From contig JACVVK020000496.1 in assembly GCA_018292915.2 (NCBI GenBank), forward strand, positions 334,501 to 398,500: a stretch of 64,000 nucleotides of DNA. The letters are read 5' to 3'. This document shows, in pieces, positions 11,651 to 23,415 of this stretch; position 1 is the first letter of the stretch, and every line of letters begins with the position of its first letter. Source of the DNA: Batillaria attramentaria (lineage: Eukaryota; Mollusca; Gastropoda; Batillariidae). The notes under the pieces were generated by a model. The model worked only from the letters and a program-made list of their open reading frames with translations, searched no databases and was not told the DNA's origin. Position numbers and translations under genes: made by a program.

Positions 11651-11804
11651 GTTTGAGGGCTGACGTAGTGTGGAAAAGATGCTCGTTGGGACACATATTG
11701 AAATACAAGATATACCGGTAATACTCCATTCATTGTGGACGTATAAAGTCCTACACTTTGTACATGTGTCAGTAAATTCGTCAAAGCTCAGATTGTCGTA
11801 ACAC
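11641..11804 (-). other. Possible cysteine-bearing tail of the secreted protein
   Basis: If the last frame of the repeat protein is read through instead of being spliced at gtgagt, it continues as ECYDNLSFDEFTDTCTKC, a compact pair of Cys motifs unlike the repeat region. The spacing loosely recalls the opening of TNF-receptor-type Cys-rich modules, but the match is too short to name. The frame then runs into the LINE fragment below 11650. Confidence 0.25.
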
Positions 11805-12809
11805 TCACGTCGCTCCGTCCGCGTCCTCGGCCTTGCCCCTTTTCTTGGCCACGGCCTCGACCTTCCCCGTTTCCTTGGCCACGACCTTTGTCCTGACCTC
11901 TGCCTCTGCCGTTGGAGTTGTCGCGCCCGGCGTTCCTGTCTCTGGCCATGTCCCTGATTTCCTGTCCGAGGCCGCTGCCGCTGCCGCTGCCACTCTCCCT
12001 GGTCCCTCGCCATCTCCCTGACCTCCTGACCCAAGCCCTGCCCGCCCGCGTTGCCGTTGTCAGCCCCCTGACCTTGACCCTGACCCCTGTTTCCGTCTTG
12101 TCTGTTGCCTTTGCCCTTCCCCGCGTCCTGTCTGCGCCCCTGGCTTTTCCCTCTGGCGGATCGCTTGACAACGCCTTGCCCGCTGCCTTGCGCTCTCCCG
12201 TGGCATGTCGCTGACTTCCGCGCCGATCCCTTGAGGTCCGTCTTTCGCCATGCCGCTGACCTCTTGTCCCAAGCCACGGCTGCCTGGTTCTCCATCCACT
12301 CCGTTGCCCTGCCCGTTAGCCTGGCCCTGCCCGCTGCCTGGTTCTCCACCCACTCCGTTGCCCTGTCCGTTAGCCTGGCCTTGGCCGTTGCTGCCTGGTT
12401 CTCCACCCACTCCGTTGCCCTGTCCGTTAGCCTGGCCCTGCCCGCTGCCCTGACCGAGTCCCGGAGCTACTTCCCCTGTCATGACTTCGGCCTGAGCCTC
12501 CACGGGTCCCTGCGCGTTGTCCGGTCCGCTGCCCTCACCTTGACCTCTACACCGCTGGCCATGTCGCGCACGCTCTGCCCGATACCGCTGCCCTCGCCGG
12601 CCATGTCTCTGACTTCCTGCCCCAAGCCCCGGCTCCCCGGATCGACCACCTACGCCTTTGCCCTTTCCGTTCTCCTGCCCCTTGCCTTTTTCCGTTGCCT
12701 TGTCCGTTGCCTTTTCCGTTCCCCTGCCCCGCATCTCCGGGGGAGCGGCCTCGAGGTATGGCACCAAAAGCCCCAGCAGGCAGAGGCTAAGAAGAACCGC
12801 GAGTTTCAT
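11805..12809 (-). CDS. Secreted Gly/Gln/Arg-rich repeat protein, frame-slipped
   Basis: ATG at 12809 starts a clear signal peptide (MKLAVLLSLCLLGLLVPYLEA, likely cut before APPE). It is followed by low-complexity GKGQENGKGKG sequence and several GQGQANGQGNGVGGEPGS repeats. The ATG directly follows a ttttccag acceptor, so a 5' UTR exon upstream is likely. The starting frame stops at 12060. A second motif, close to GLGQEVRDMA, occurs about five times but in different frames: the +1-offset frame near 12610, the signal-peptide frame near 12260, and both other frames at 12030 and 11960. Either small indels disrupt a repetitive gene, or the assembly has errors in GC-rich repeats. A gtgagt donor after position 11805 could end the exon. 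I do not recognise the family. The product would be extracellular. Confidence 0.55.
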
Positions 12810-12829
12810 CTGGAAAATCAGTTGTTGTT

Positions 12830-13520
12830 TTTTTTTCTTTTTTTTTTCTAGAAACAGCCGATGTTATCTCGTAAAGAATTTTCTTCGGAACAGTTGATTT
12901 CAGTTGGGAAAGGTTTTTTTATTGGAAAGAAGAAAAGCGTACTTCATTAAAGAAAGGAACATTTTTTTGGTCCTCAGTAAAAACAAAAAAACAAACAACA
13001 AACAAACAAAACAAACAAACAAACAAACAAACAAACAAACAAACAGCGGATTTCACGAGTAAACGAGACACTTTTCCCCATTAGTGAAGCGAATTCCATA
13101 AGAGAAAAAGAGACGTTTGTCATTAAAACAGCAGATTTTATGAGTAAAAAACCCCAACCCTCTTTTAAGGATTAACAGCAGTTTTCATGTGAGAGAAAGG
13201 CACTTAAAAAAAAAAAAACCAAACAAAAACAACAACAGCGGATTTCATGTGAGCAAAAGATTCCTAGAGTGAAAAAGACACTTCCAGCACAGCAGATTTC
13301 ATCACATAAAAATACACTTACTCAGACGAATAGTGGCTTCCAGGACAGTGGAAGACACTAATTCAGACGAAAAGCGGATTTCATGGGAGAAAAAGACACT
13401 TATTTAGGAGAACAGCGGATGTCAAGATAAAGGTCATTAATTTTTCTTTCAGAAGAACGACGAATTTCACTTGAAAAGACACTTAGAAAAACACCAAATG
13501 TCCCGAATTAAAAGCAACTT
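12830..13520. repeat. Degenerate interspersed repeat of about 35-60 bp
   Basis: The phrase acagcggatttcatg, followed by gagaaaaagacactt, recurs roughly ten times with substitutions and variable spacing directly upstream of the secreted-protein gene. Short CAAA runs at 12987-13045 interrupt it. I see no gene here, and nothing beyond homopolymer runs in 13520-13790. Confidence 0.6.
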
Positions 13521-13794
13521 TTTCAGAAGAACATAAAAATATGGAAAAAATATGCGACATTTTGTAATGTCAAAACTGTGTACAAAATAGCGGACATACC
13601 AATCACGAAAGTATATGTCAGTACAAACACGACAAACACATTTGTATGTAAATGGAACGAGTATATTTTCAGAAGAGCGACCCCCCCCCCCCCCAAAAAA
13701 AAAAAAAAGAAAAAAAAAAAGAAAAAAAGTTTCACACTAAGCCAGTCTTGCAGCTGACCCTGTGAAGGAATTCCCTCCCTCATTCTCTCCGCCA

Positions 13795-14060
13795 GTCCCC
13801 CTCCCTTGAGACGTTAAACCCACCCCCTCCCTTGAAACTTTCAAGAAAAACATGAAACCCCATCTGTTTTTAGGACACCATTTAATTTCCATCATGTATT
13901 CAGCATGTGCGTGTCGTTGCGCCTAGGGCTTGACCCTAATGCTCCGTGTATTTTATATAATTATAGTTCTTTATATTCACACTTTATTTCATTTTATCTT
14001 TAAACGCTTATAACTATTATTTATTGATAGGTTAGAGCGATTATTATTATTATTGTTATA
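13795..14060 (+). mobile_element. LINE 3' tail, plus strand
   Basis: The plus strand encodes ETFKKNMKPHLF, matching the FKxxLKTHLF end of LINE ORF2. It is followed by a GCGCCTAGGGC/TATATAATTATAG-style 3' UTR and ATT repeats at 14041-14055. Only the terminal part is present. Confidence 0.55.
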
Positions 14061-14756
14061 TAACATACACAGGATAGCAGACCCTGAAAGTAGGAACATG
14101 TGTACGCTTTGCAAAAAAAAAAAAAAGAAAAAAAAAAAGACGAAACGTGTGCGATCAGAATTATGAGTGAGAATATAGAACTGCACAGACAAACTAAAAA
14201 AAAAAAAAACTGTAAGTTTTCTCTCATCTTCCCGTGTGCATCACTGTCGGCGTCTGCTACAAATTTTCACCGCAAGATCGTAAATCAACGCTTGAAGCAC
14301 TCATCTACCCGCGCGTAAACAACTTTTCAACAGTAAGATGTATTCCTTTGCAGGTTCCTCTGTGTTTCAGCTTTACTTTGTTGCTCCCTGCTGCACGAAG
14401 TTGGATGCGACACGGACAGAGGATTAACAACCGTGTTCTGCCAACAGTGTGCTACAAACTCTATACAGTGTCTAGTATGCGAACTAACAAGAAGACTTCG
14501 TGTGGCCATGCTCACCTTCGGTTCGAGTTGTTCCTGTGTGTGGCCAAGTCAAAACAATGACAGTGTAAAGACGCCCAGTGAAGAGATGTCGCTTGCCTTC
14601 CGTGTCTTACAGTACCACACGCTGTCTTTTATACGGGAAGGTTTTCACCGGCGGCACAGACAGATCAAGATTAAGATGTCATCAAACGTCATCTCCAACC
14701 CACGCACAGGTGTCGACCGCAGAGGGGGCTTGGGTGACCGGGGAGGTGGGGGAGGA

Positions 14757-14793
<37 letters not shown>

Positions 14794-15082
14794 GGAGGGG
14801 CCTTGACGACTGTTGTAGGGGCAGTGTCGTCATTACCACAAGGCGTGTCGTATATAATGTTGTCCTTTCTTTATGCAGTGGGTGTGACTTGTTTTTTGTT
14901 TTTTGGGGTTTTTTTTTGACGAGGCCCGTGGCAGGAAAACCAGGTTTGTGAGTTAATTGTGTGTCTGCGTGTAAGGTTGATTTTAGATGGGGAGAGGTGG
15001 TGGTGGTGGTGGTGGTGGTGAGGGTGCGCGTGGGGGTAAGCGAGTACCGGGGACTCAGTGAGGGTCTGCACGCGTGGGAGGT

Positions 15083-15151
<69 letters not shown>

Positions 15152-15573
15152 GGTTTAGGACGCGCTCTCTCTCTCTCTCTCTCTCTCTTAGATCAATTGC
15201 TCCAGCAAATGTTTCTTGACAGACCAAAAACCACACTGCGAGTTCTGCCAGTTCAGCTAGTTTACTTTATTTGCGACACGCTAACTTATGCGACAAACGC
15301 ACAGCACGCAATACAAAGTGAAGACGAGGCTGACAGGGAGACAACTGCTCCAAGGTAGACAACTGACGAGAGCCTCGTGTCATGGCTTGAATGGGAAATG
15401 AACCAGAAGAGAATAAACTCGTTCTAGTCAGACACGTTCCGCATGAAAAAGGAGCGTGCATAACACAACTTTAACACTAGCCTTGACATCAATCATTCGA
15501 GTCCAGTCCTCGAGTCCAGCCCTGAACACACACACACACACAGAGGCAACAGACATCCTCACCTCACCTCTCC

Positions 15574-15621
<48 letters not shown>

Positions 15622-16100
15622 GCACGCACGCACGCACGCACACCCTCCAGCAAACAGTGCAACCAAGTCAGTATCTGAGACGGGAGACGTTTTTTTCGAG
15701 GAAACATGGACTACAGCTCAAAACACGATCCTGAAAAGTAGGGCAAAGGCCGCATGTTGTTAATCGCGTATCACACGAGAAACACGGAAAAACACAATGT
15801 TCGCTGTTTGTTCGGACTAAAGACACTCGTTCAAATCACTGCAGTCTAGGTCGGGGTATAAAGTCATGCGAGTTAGCAGTGGGGGAACAAAATGCCATAC
15901 TCGAAGCTCTTGACCACTTTGCGAATGAAATGATTGTCGTTTGGTCATTGCAACCGTATTCACAACGTTGTGACTGTTAATACTGAAAATATCAGGCGGT
16001 AAAACGCCAACACAAACTATCATCATTTTGTAAAATTTTCTTTCTTCGTGTTCACCGGCAGGAAAAAAAAATATTTTGCACGTAGAATGCTTCCTTGAGT
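14060..16100. other. Gene-poor interval with microsatellites
   Basis: I find no supportable gene. Simple repeats include GT runs at 14757-14791 and 15083-15149, a GGT run at 14998-15020, a CT run at 15165-15189, and CA followed by CACG runs at 15578-15640. Open frames here are repeat-derived. Confidence 0.7.
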
Positions 16101-16104
16101 GCCA

Positions 16105-17115
16105 CAGCAAAGGCTCCGACAACCCTGTTCCGGGTCCGTCGATAACTCTAGGCCCCTGCGACGACGGCCAAGTCGGGTTAACCGAGATCGAGCCGAGCTG
16201 TGATACCTAAGAACAGGCCCCCGTAGTGTAGTGGTAAGCACTTCGGATCATGGACGGGGAGACCCGGGTTCGAATCCCAGCCGAGGCAAGCGGGATTTTC
16301 CTACCTAGGTCGGCTCCTACCCAGAGCGGGTGTGCTATGGGCCCGATGGGGAGGCTGTTGCCACACAGCCGAGTTTCACCCACTTCACGGGTGCGACTTT
16401 GGGGGTGCTTCCCTTAGTATGACACGTCTTATGACGTGGATGATTACACGGCCGGCACCGCAGGTGCCGTAGTTCCCGGGCCTGGTTACTGCCGGGATAT
16501 TTATGACAGGAAGCGTGGAATGCGGCCCTGTCCCGCAGTCCCAAACCACATGGACCTCCATAGCATCATCTTACTATCATCCTCATCTCCATCATCATGC
16601 ATAATAAAAATTGTCCCAGCTTCCGAGTCCTCCGTGGGTTCCATCCATGACCTGGGAGGAACACCACTGGAGTTGGCAAAGAGTTGGGGCAGCAAAAAAA
16701 AAGAAAAAAAAGAAAAAAAAGTGATACCTAAGAAGGAAAAAAAAATACTCGGTGACAAGGAAAGTGGACAGTTGCGAACTCCCTTGCCGCAACAAGCACG
16801 CATTTTTCGTGGCAGAGCACAAAGCTGCCGCGAAATACGCATGCATGCTGCGGGTCTGTGTATGCAGGCAATAATCTCGAAAATGTACTGTGGTGGTGAA
16901 TGCGACAGTTTTCACCGCCTCTCTGCACACTGTGAAGTAACACGGGGACCTCAAATGTGTTCACAACTGTCTACTTTCCTTGTCACCAAGTATTTTTTTT
17001 TCCTTCTTAGGTATCACTTAGCTCGGCTCGGTCTTGGTTAGCCCGACTTGGCAGTCGTCGCAGGAGCCTAGAGAAGCGACGGACCCGGAAGAGAGTTGCT
17101 GTGTTCGTAACACCG
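16105..17115. mobile_element. Foldback (MITE-like) element interrupted by a SINE
   Basis: The left arm, about 16125-16213 plus 16735-16775, is the reverse complement of the right arm at about 16961-17095. Landmarks include gacggacccggaa, cccgacttgg and cttaggtatcac. Arms are about 125 bp once the SINE at 16214-16720 is removed. The central 185 bp are unique. No transposase ORF is present, so the element would be non-autonomous. Confidence 0.75.
16214..16720 (+). mobile_element. Full-length tRNA-derived SINE with target-site duplication
   Basis: A tRNA-like head has an A-box-like gtagtggtaagc and a B-box gggttcgaatccc. It is followed by a body of about 420 bp and an A-rich tail at 16693-16720. 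The 14-base sequence gtgatacctaagaa occurs at 16200-16213 and again at 16721-16734, a clean target-site duplication. The insertion sits inside the left arm of a foldback element, so it is the younger event. Confidence 0.8.
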
Positions 17116-18078
17116 CTGAGATGGAAAACTGTCGCTTTCGAAGCTCTAAGTCTGTTTGCCAGATAGAAGGATGCTTCCTTTGGCCATTGTGACCGTTTTC
17201 GCGACTTTGTGGCTTCTACTATTAGATAATTACAACTTTCTGTGAGCCTACCGTCCATTTTTTAACTGGAATACGAAAAAGCTGATAAAAATAACAACCA
17301 ATCAGCACCGTCCAGCTGTTCCCCAGTCCGCAACCAAAATAACGCCGTCTGCTCAGTACATGGTACACTTCTAGAACAACTTATACGTTGACCAGACTCA
17401 CCACAATAGTCTCAGATGCTATACTGTGATCCACGTGACTGATTCTGATGTACAGATTCAGCGCATTTGATGACAAGGATTCCACAGGCTGTTGTATATC
17501 TGTCGTAGGTATTGTCCTTCCGTCTTGTTGTTGAACCATACCAACATTGGAATAGTCTCAAAAATGACACTGGGTGGACTTCTGAGAGATGGGATGGAGC
17601 GCGTATGGACTTTTCCGATGCCACCTTGAAGTAACCGGAAACTTACCTGCATGTTTTTTTCAACTTACCGTGAGACATCTTGTGTACACACTGAAACTTG
17701 CTTTGCTGACATGTTTTACGCTGAACATTTGACACAGGAATAAGGAAAGGCGCTGATTGTTTACGGCAGGGAAAATAAAAGCCAACGATGAAAGGACGAA
17801 AGGAGAGGGACAGTAGACATGTTGTACTTCCGCCATAGCAAACATCGCTCCAGTCACATTTCATTCATTTTGCACCGGAACATCATTCCACATTTTGCTA
17901 GAGATCGTCAGCAGACGATAATTTCAGACCACCTGTATAAAATCATTGGTTTGTGGCATGACTGTCCTTCTGACAGGCGAGTTATCCCCCCCCCCACCCC
18001 CACCACCCACCACTACCTCGCTCAAACCCCACTCTTCGTGTTCTGGCTGCTTCCTCAGTCCCCCACCTCCCACCCCTA

Positions 18079-18111
<33 letters not shown>

Positions 18112-18930
18112 GCCCCACCCTCACCCCAACTCCCTCCACACACACTCTCAGGTCTGTGAACTGTCAGGAAAAAAAACAAAAACCGTCATAATCCTGCCAC
18201 GTAGCTGAACGGGTCAAGTTCGTTCTTTTTTTCTTTTTTTCATTTTGTTGAGATCGCTGGTGGTGAACTTTGAATTATTCTGATTTCTCTGTCGCTGTCA
18301 TAACTGTAAAAAAACATTCCGTACATACCAACGTGCAACAAAGATTTTTTTTTAAATTGATTACAACTAAAAACCATAACTCTAAACAGCGGTGACACTC
18401 AAAGCGAAATGGAGACTGAATATTTGCACAAGACGAACTAGACCCATCGAGCACACCTACGGGTCTCACCAAAACGGGGTCATGCAGGTGCGAAGCACTT
18501 TTCATTTCACAGGATGAGCAGACGACTTTTGGTCACGTGTTTGATCTGGAAGAAATTTCTAGGCCAGCAGACGACTTTTGAAACACTTGTTCAAACCTGC
18601 ACGGAGTTTTTTTTTTTGTTTTTTTGAGAGCAGAGCGTCAGCAAACAGAAAACGGTGCCCTATTGATAAGCATCGCATTTTTTACCCTGAAAATTGTCAC
18701 AGCAAGCAAGCACCGTCCAGCGGCGTCCCCAGCAGACAAGATAATGAGTGCAGTGAGTATTCAGAACAACACAGACTTCCATTTTTGCCGGTTATCAAAC
18801 ACTATTACCCTTGAACGATTCAAGACCCGTTTTAGAGTGTGCACCACTGTAGGAACCACTACACCATAGTTTTATTTTCCTTTTTCAGTTTTTATGCAAG
18901 CGTATGATGTTTCTAAGAAAAAGAATTTAG
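17116..18930. other. Interval without recognisable genes
   Basis: The sequence is mostly unique, with a short CA run at 18078-18110 and C-rich stretches. Open frames are short, and I cannot support any as coding. A weak LINE-tail-like segment (TLERFKTRFRV) is readable on the plus strand at about 18800-18840. Confidence 0.6.
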
Positions 18931-18934
18931 AAAG

Positions 18935-19160
18935 AAGGTGAGGGTGGGTGGGTTATGTGGGAGTCTGTCCTTTTCCACCATGTATGAGTGATACCAAAGG
19001 GTGGGTAGGTGTTTGATAGTTTAAGCCCTATGGTTTATATCGAAGACGGGGCAAGCAGAAAAAGACCCGTACAAATATTTAGCCGGGATTTTAACTCAAT
19101 ACCCGAGCATTGAAAGTCCAGCGCTCTTAGCCTCTACCCTTCGGCCATCCCGGCTCCTCG
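18935..19160 (-). mobile_element. SINE family A, degraded tandem copies
   Basis: The minus strand carries the family-A tRNA-like head (ggccgaagggtagaggc region at 19125-19145) and the body landmarks gccccgtcttcgata and ggtggaaaagg. The body appears twice, suggesting one copy next to a partial second. Confidence 0.6.
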
Positions 19161-20660
19161 AATAGATGGGAATACCCAAGAAAAAAACAACGACGACGAC
19201 AAACAGTGCTGTGATGACAAGAGACAAAATTCTTGTCAAATTTTCGGCAATAGAACCTGCTTTTTCCGCAGCAGGGGATAGTCTCTCATTTCGTTATATT
19301 TGAAATGCGTCCAGAAAGCTTTGCCTACACGTGCAGATGCGTTTACGCCACTACCGATCCGGAGTCGGGGAGTGAAATTGTCTTTTGCGTAACGCCCGGA
19401 AAGTTTTTCCGCAGGAGTCAATTTCTTGGTATCGTGCGGTTCTGTGGGATGTCTCTCACCCCCCCCCTCCTCCCCCCCCACACACACACTCACAGTGGCA
19501 ACTGTTTTTTTCGGCCACTGGAGAAGTAAGGGACCTGAGTAAACTCAGGTTGACGCACGAAATGCATGCAAGTTTACATCACCACCAACAAAACAACAAA
19601 ACAATCCCGCCATGCGCGATTTGCACGGGCTGGATGATTGGCGTGAGTGCAAACGGGAAGTCAGTGCAGTACGTGCACCTTGCCCTACCAGTGTTCACCA
19701 AGATCCCAGAACATGGATAATACGCTGTTTCAATCACTCCATTCGCCAATCGAGTATTCTGGCTCATACACGGCGTAAAGCCGAACGGAGGGCACGTGTG
19801 AACAAAACAAGTAGCGGCATTTTATCACTGTCCACCTAAAACTCCTACTTCCGAACAACAGATACAGGACATTAAAAGAAGCATTAAAAGAAGCCAGAGG
19901 ATGGGTGAGTGTGGTGTGAATATCATTGACAGAAGGTTTATGTACAATTACATGCCATGAACTGTTAGTGAAATGCGTTATTCATGGTGTTAGGTTTCAC
20001 CACGCGGACTCAAAAGTAACCGACGACAGTGAATGAAGTTCAAGCGTTTATTCGTCGCGCGCTGAGACTGTCCTGTCCTGTGCACTTCCGCACAGGTTTG
20101 CAGAGCGGTAGTGGCCTGAATGTATTTTCTGGGTGAATTGAGTACCTTAGCTGTTCACATGCTGTTCACATACTGTTCAGTCCTGGCCTTGTTCGAAATG
20201 TTTCATGATTTTGTGTGGAGAATTTAAAAAAAAAAAATCCCTTTTGAATGTATGAAAACTACAATTCCTTTGCACTGGGGAATACTCACGGTACGTGGTG
20301 TAAACATGCAGAGATACATTTATACTGGTGTGGAGTGGCCACTAGAAAAGTAAAGTATTTCTAAAATATTTCTTAGTTTTGCTGAGCATCAGAAAGGGTT
20401 CTAAATTCTTTTCAGGAAAGTATAATGCAGAAAACGTTTTGTTTTTTGTGCTTATTTGTTAGCCTTCAAACAATCTGTATTTATCTCCAGGACAAGCGAC
20501 TTCACAGGAGGAACTGCTTCACATCCTAGTACAGCTACAGCCGCCATCTTGCAGATGCCTTCTGGGAATGACTGCACATGTTACAGCTGCAAGCTTCGCT
20601 GGAGGGTTGAAGTTAGTCTCTGTTCTGTGTTGTGTTGAGTGTTTCAGTGTCTTTTGATAT
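19160..20660. other. Interval without recognisable genes
   Basis: I see no coding pattern, RNA gene or long repeat in this stretch apart from short homopolymers. Confidence 0.6.
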
Positions 20661-20672
20661 TCTAGTATAATA

Positions 20673-20930
20673 GACTTTATAGTATATAAACTACTGTCCA
20701 CAAGAAACGATACCAAACTGTTGTCAGAATGTTTTTGTGCAAAGTGATCCCCGAGGCCTAAAAACATAGGTTTAGTATCCCACGTCCCAAATACAGCGTC
20801 TGCGCTCGGGAATACCGGAAACATTTGCTAATGAAATATACCACTCTGAAATTTCTGTATTCTGCTTTTATTGTATGTCCTTACCAACCCTTGGTATCGT
20901 TTATTTTGGACACTAGTTTATATGATAGTC
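20673..20930. mobile_element. Short foldback element
   Basis: The segment 20673-20714 is nearly the reverse complement of 20893-20930 (for example aaacgatacc against ggtatcgttt, and tatataaact against agtttatat). Arms are about 40 bp and the whole is about 258 bp, a MITE-like size. No obvious target-site duplication is seen. Confidence 0.5.
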
Positions 20931-22450
20931 TTTCCCAAGCAGATTTCTTAGGTCGACGACAAGAGGACTTCACACCATGCGGATGAAGTAGTTAGGGGTC
21001 CGAACTGTCTACATGATCTCACGAGAGTCACACGCGTTACCGTCACGCCTCATGTGCGACGTTCGCGATGTGTCGCACGGTGAATCGCGAACCATGCTGG
21101 TTAGGTACCGTTTATCCGACCGACTGACTCTCTAGTATAGGCGGACGTGGCGAGCGTCCTTCCCCCCCCCCAGGAACAGATGAAGATCAACGACAGCGAC
21201 CAAGCGACTAAAAGAGGTCGGCAGTTTTTCTTAGTTCAGTACAGCTTAGTCCATAAGAAGCGCGATTTTCCATTCGGCATGATTCAAGTGCTTTCTGAAG
21301 CCTAAAATGTATCTTTGATTTTTGGATTGATGAAACCTTTATTGGTAATTGGCTACTTGTTAATCACATTGGTTTTGCGTCAGTAACGTGGAATTCAGCT
21401 GCTTCTTACGGACTAAGCTGCATTCGGTTCAATTCAATTGTCCTCGTGCAACCCAGGGGAGGGTAAGAAGTCGCCACCCCCCCCCCAAAAAAAAAAAAAG
21501 GAAAAAAAAGGGGGGAAAGAAAACGAAAAAAAAAAAAAACCCGAAGCAAAACAAACACTTCCGAAACGGTAACAAAATTGGCTTGGGTCAAGAAGTCTTT
21601 GCAGTCTTTGAGCAGAATTACCGAATTTGCTGGGTTTTTTTGTAGTATATACATGTATAATAATTTTGAAATATTGGACACTTGAATGATAACGCCAGTG
21701 ATTTCGGGACCTACCGACAGTACCATCCCCTGTTTGCACGGCATGTATGCTGACTGACTTGTGATGTCTTTTGGGACCTTGGCACCCCCCACCCATTAGT
21801 TACATATTACACTAATTACACATCACACTACAGTAAAGAAAGTGAACGGAAGTAGTTACACTAGTGTAGAAATTGTCCCCTATAAGTGGTCAGGGGTCAC
21901 TCGGCGCTTGGCCACCCCCACCCCTAGTTACTCTTGCATCGTCCACTAGTGTAGAACTTGACCCCTATAAGTGGTTAAAGAGCACGCGAAGCTTGGCCAC
22001 CCCCACCACCTAGTTTCTTTGCACACACCGGTACACCATGCAGTTCAGTGGGGATAGAGAGGCTTGGGCGGAGGAGGGAGGAGGGACGGGTTTGTGCGTC
22101 TTGCGTTTGCATGCTGCTTCTCTGGTCAGTCGGCATGTCAGGGTTTCTTTCTCTATCCACATGCACATCTCTTGCATGCCACTTTGGGACAGTTTCTTTT
22201 GTCCTGCATTGGAGGGGTGTCCTAAAGGTCTTGACATAAAAGTTCATGCGCTCCCGCCAAGGTGATTTCAACACTTTGGACGTCGCTTCAAATACACAAT
22301 AGAATTCACACATAGAAAAAAATTCCCACATCGTCAAAAATAACAGTAAGCAATTTTTTTCACTTCAATAACCTTTATTGTACCATAAGTCGGAAATTGG
22401 TATGACAATAACATACATTGAAACATAATCTGTGCTTTGCAAAATTGTTT
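20931..22450. other. Interval without recognisable genes; one tandem duplication
   Basis: No supportable gene. An imperfect two-copy tandem duplication of about 86 bp lies at 21858-22030, each copy holding cccctataagtggt and gcttggccacccccac. C/A/G homopolymer runs occur at 21478-21540. Confidence 0.6.
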
Positions 22451-22454
22451 ACTT

Positions 22455-23415
22455 CAGAATGTTTTAAAGTTATGTTGCTTATGTAACCGACTGTGGCTAA
22501 GAAGATGGAACCAGATAGTTCCTGAAATGTCCGTGCTACAGGATCACGCCAACCGGAACAGGAAATCCATGTCACGGGTTGTCATTCCTGCTGCCCCCCC
22601 CCCCCCCACCCCCTGCATTTCTCTTCCAAACTTGCATATACTTGCTCCCGCGGTGCATCTGTCGCTGATCCCACAAACGTCTGATCTCAGCGTATTTGGT
22701 TGTTCTAAATTAGTATTGACGGGTCTGTGAAATGAGGCGTTTCTCAAGTCTATATTTTACAGTGCACTTCTGGATTGCGCCTGGTAGTGTTAACTAAATC
22801 AATTAGTACTAAATAGCCTGTTAGACGATGCTTTCTTCGCGCAAGGGTTCTGCCCATAACATAGAGTAACACAACCTCAAACCCCAACCCAACCTAAACC
22901 TAAACCCAACCCTAACCCTAAACCTAAATCTATCTTTAAACCTAACCCTAACAATAATCTATGACCTAACGTTAAACCTAATCCTAAACCAGACTTAACC
23001 ATATTCCTAGTCACTGTAGGGTTGGGCAGAAGACTTGCGGAAGAAGAGAATAAACAAAAACGAAAAAAAAGTCGATAAATGTTTTCACACGACCAGACGG
23101 AAGTGTAGTGTTCTGTGGAGTTGTGGAACGCCTCATTTCACACATCTATAAACGCTCATTTTGTTCTACCAAATGCACCGTGTGTGATGTGGATGAGGAT
23201 ATTAAACGTTTGGGGGAACACCGACAAGTGCACCCCGAGGCCAATAATGTAAGTTCGGAAGAAAAATGCAGGCGGGCTGCAGACATGACCACCCGGGGAC
23301 AAGGATTTCCTGTTCCGGCTGGTGTGATTCTGTAGCTATGACATTACAGACACTCTCTGGTTCCATCTTCTTAGACACAGCCGGTATGTGTATAACGTGA
23401 CTTTGAAATAATTAT
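22455..23415. mobile_element. Long-arm foldback element with telomere-like core
   Basis: Arms of about 280 bp (about 22455-22740 and 23125-23415) are inverted copies. Shared landmarks are ctaagaagatggaacc, ccggaacaggaaatcc, ctgcattt.tcttcc and gtgaaatgaggcg. The unique centre includes degenerate CCTAAA/CCCTAA repeats at 22873-22990. No transposase-like ORF is seen; a 75-codon open frame inside the right arm is unlikely to be a gene. Confidence 0.75.
22873..22990. repeat. Interstitial telomere-like repeat
   Basis: Repeats close to CCTAAACC and ACCCTAACCCTAAA run for about 115 bp, with scattered variants. TTAGGG is the usual animal telomere unit, so this is a degenerate interstitial copy. Its place in the middle of a foldback element argues against a chromosome end. 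Confidence 0.7.

Noticed and set aside
11641..11804. TNF-receptor-type module
   Set aside because: Only two short Cys spacings resemble it, and the segment may be spliced out.
12105..12851. 248-codon plus-strand frame opposite the secreted-protein gene
   Set aside because: Mirrors the stop-free GC-rich repeats of the minus-strand gene; it has no signal or domain of its own.
22873..22990. Chromosome end (telomere)
   Set aside because: Repeats are degenerate, short and enclosed by foldback arms and unique DNA on both sides.
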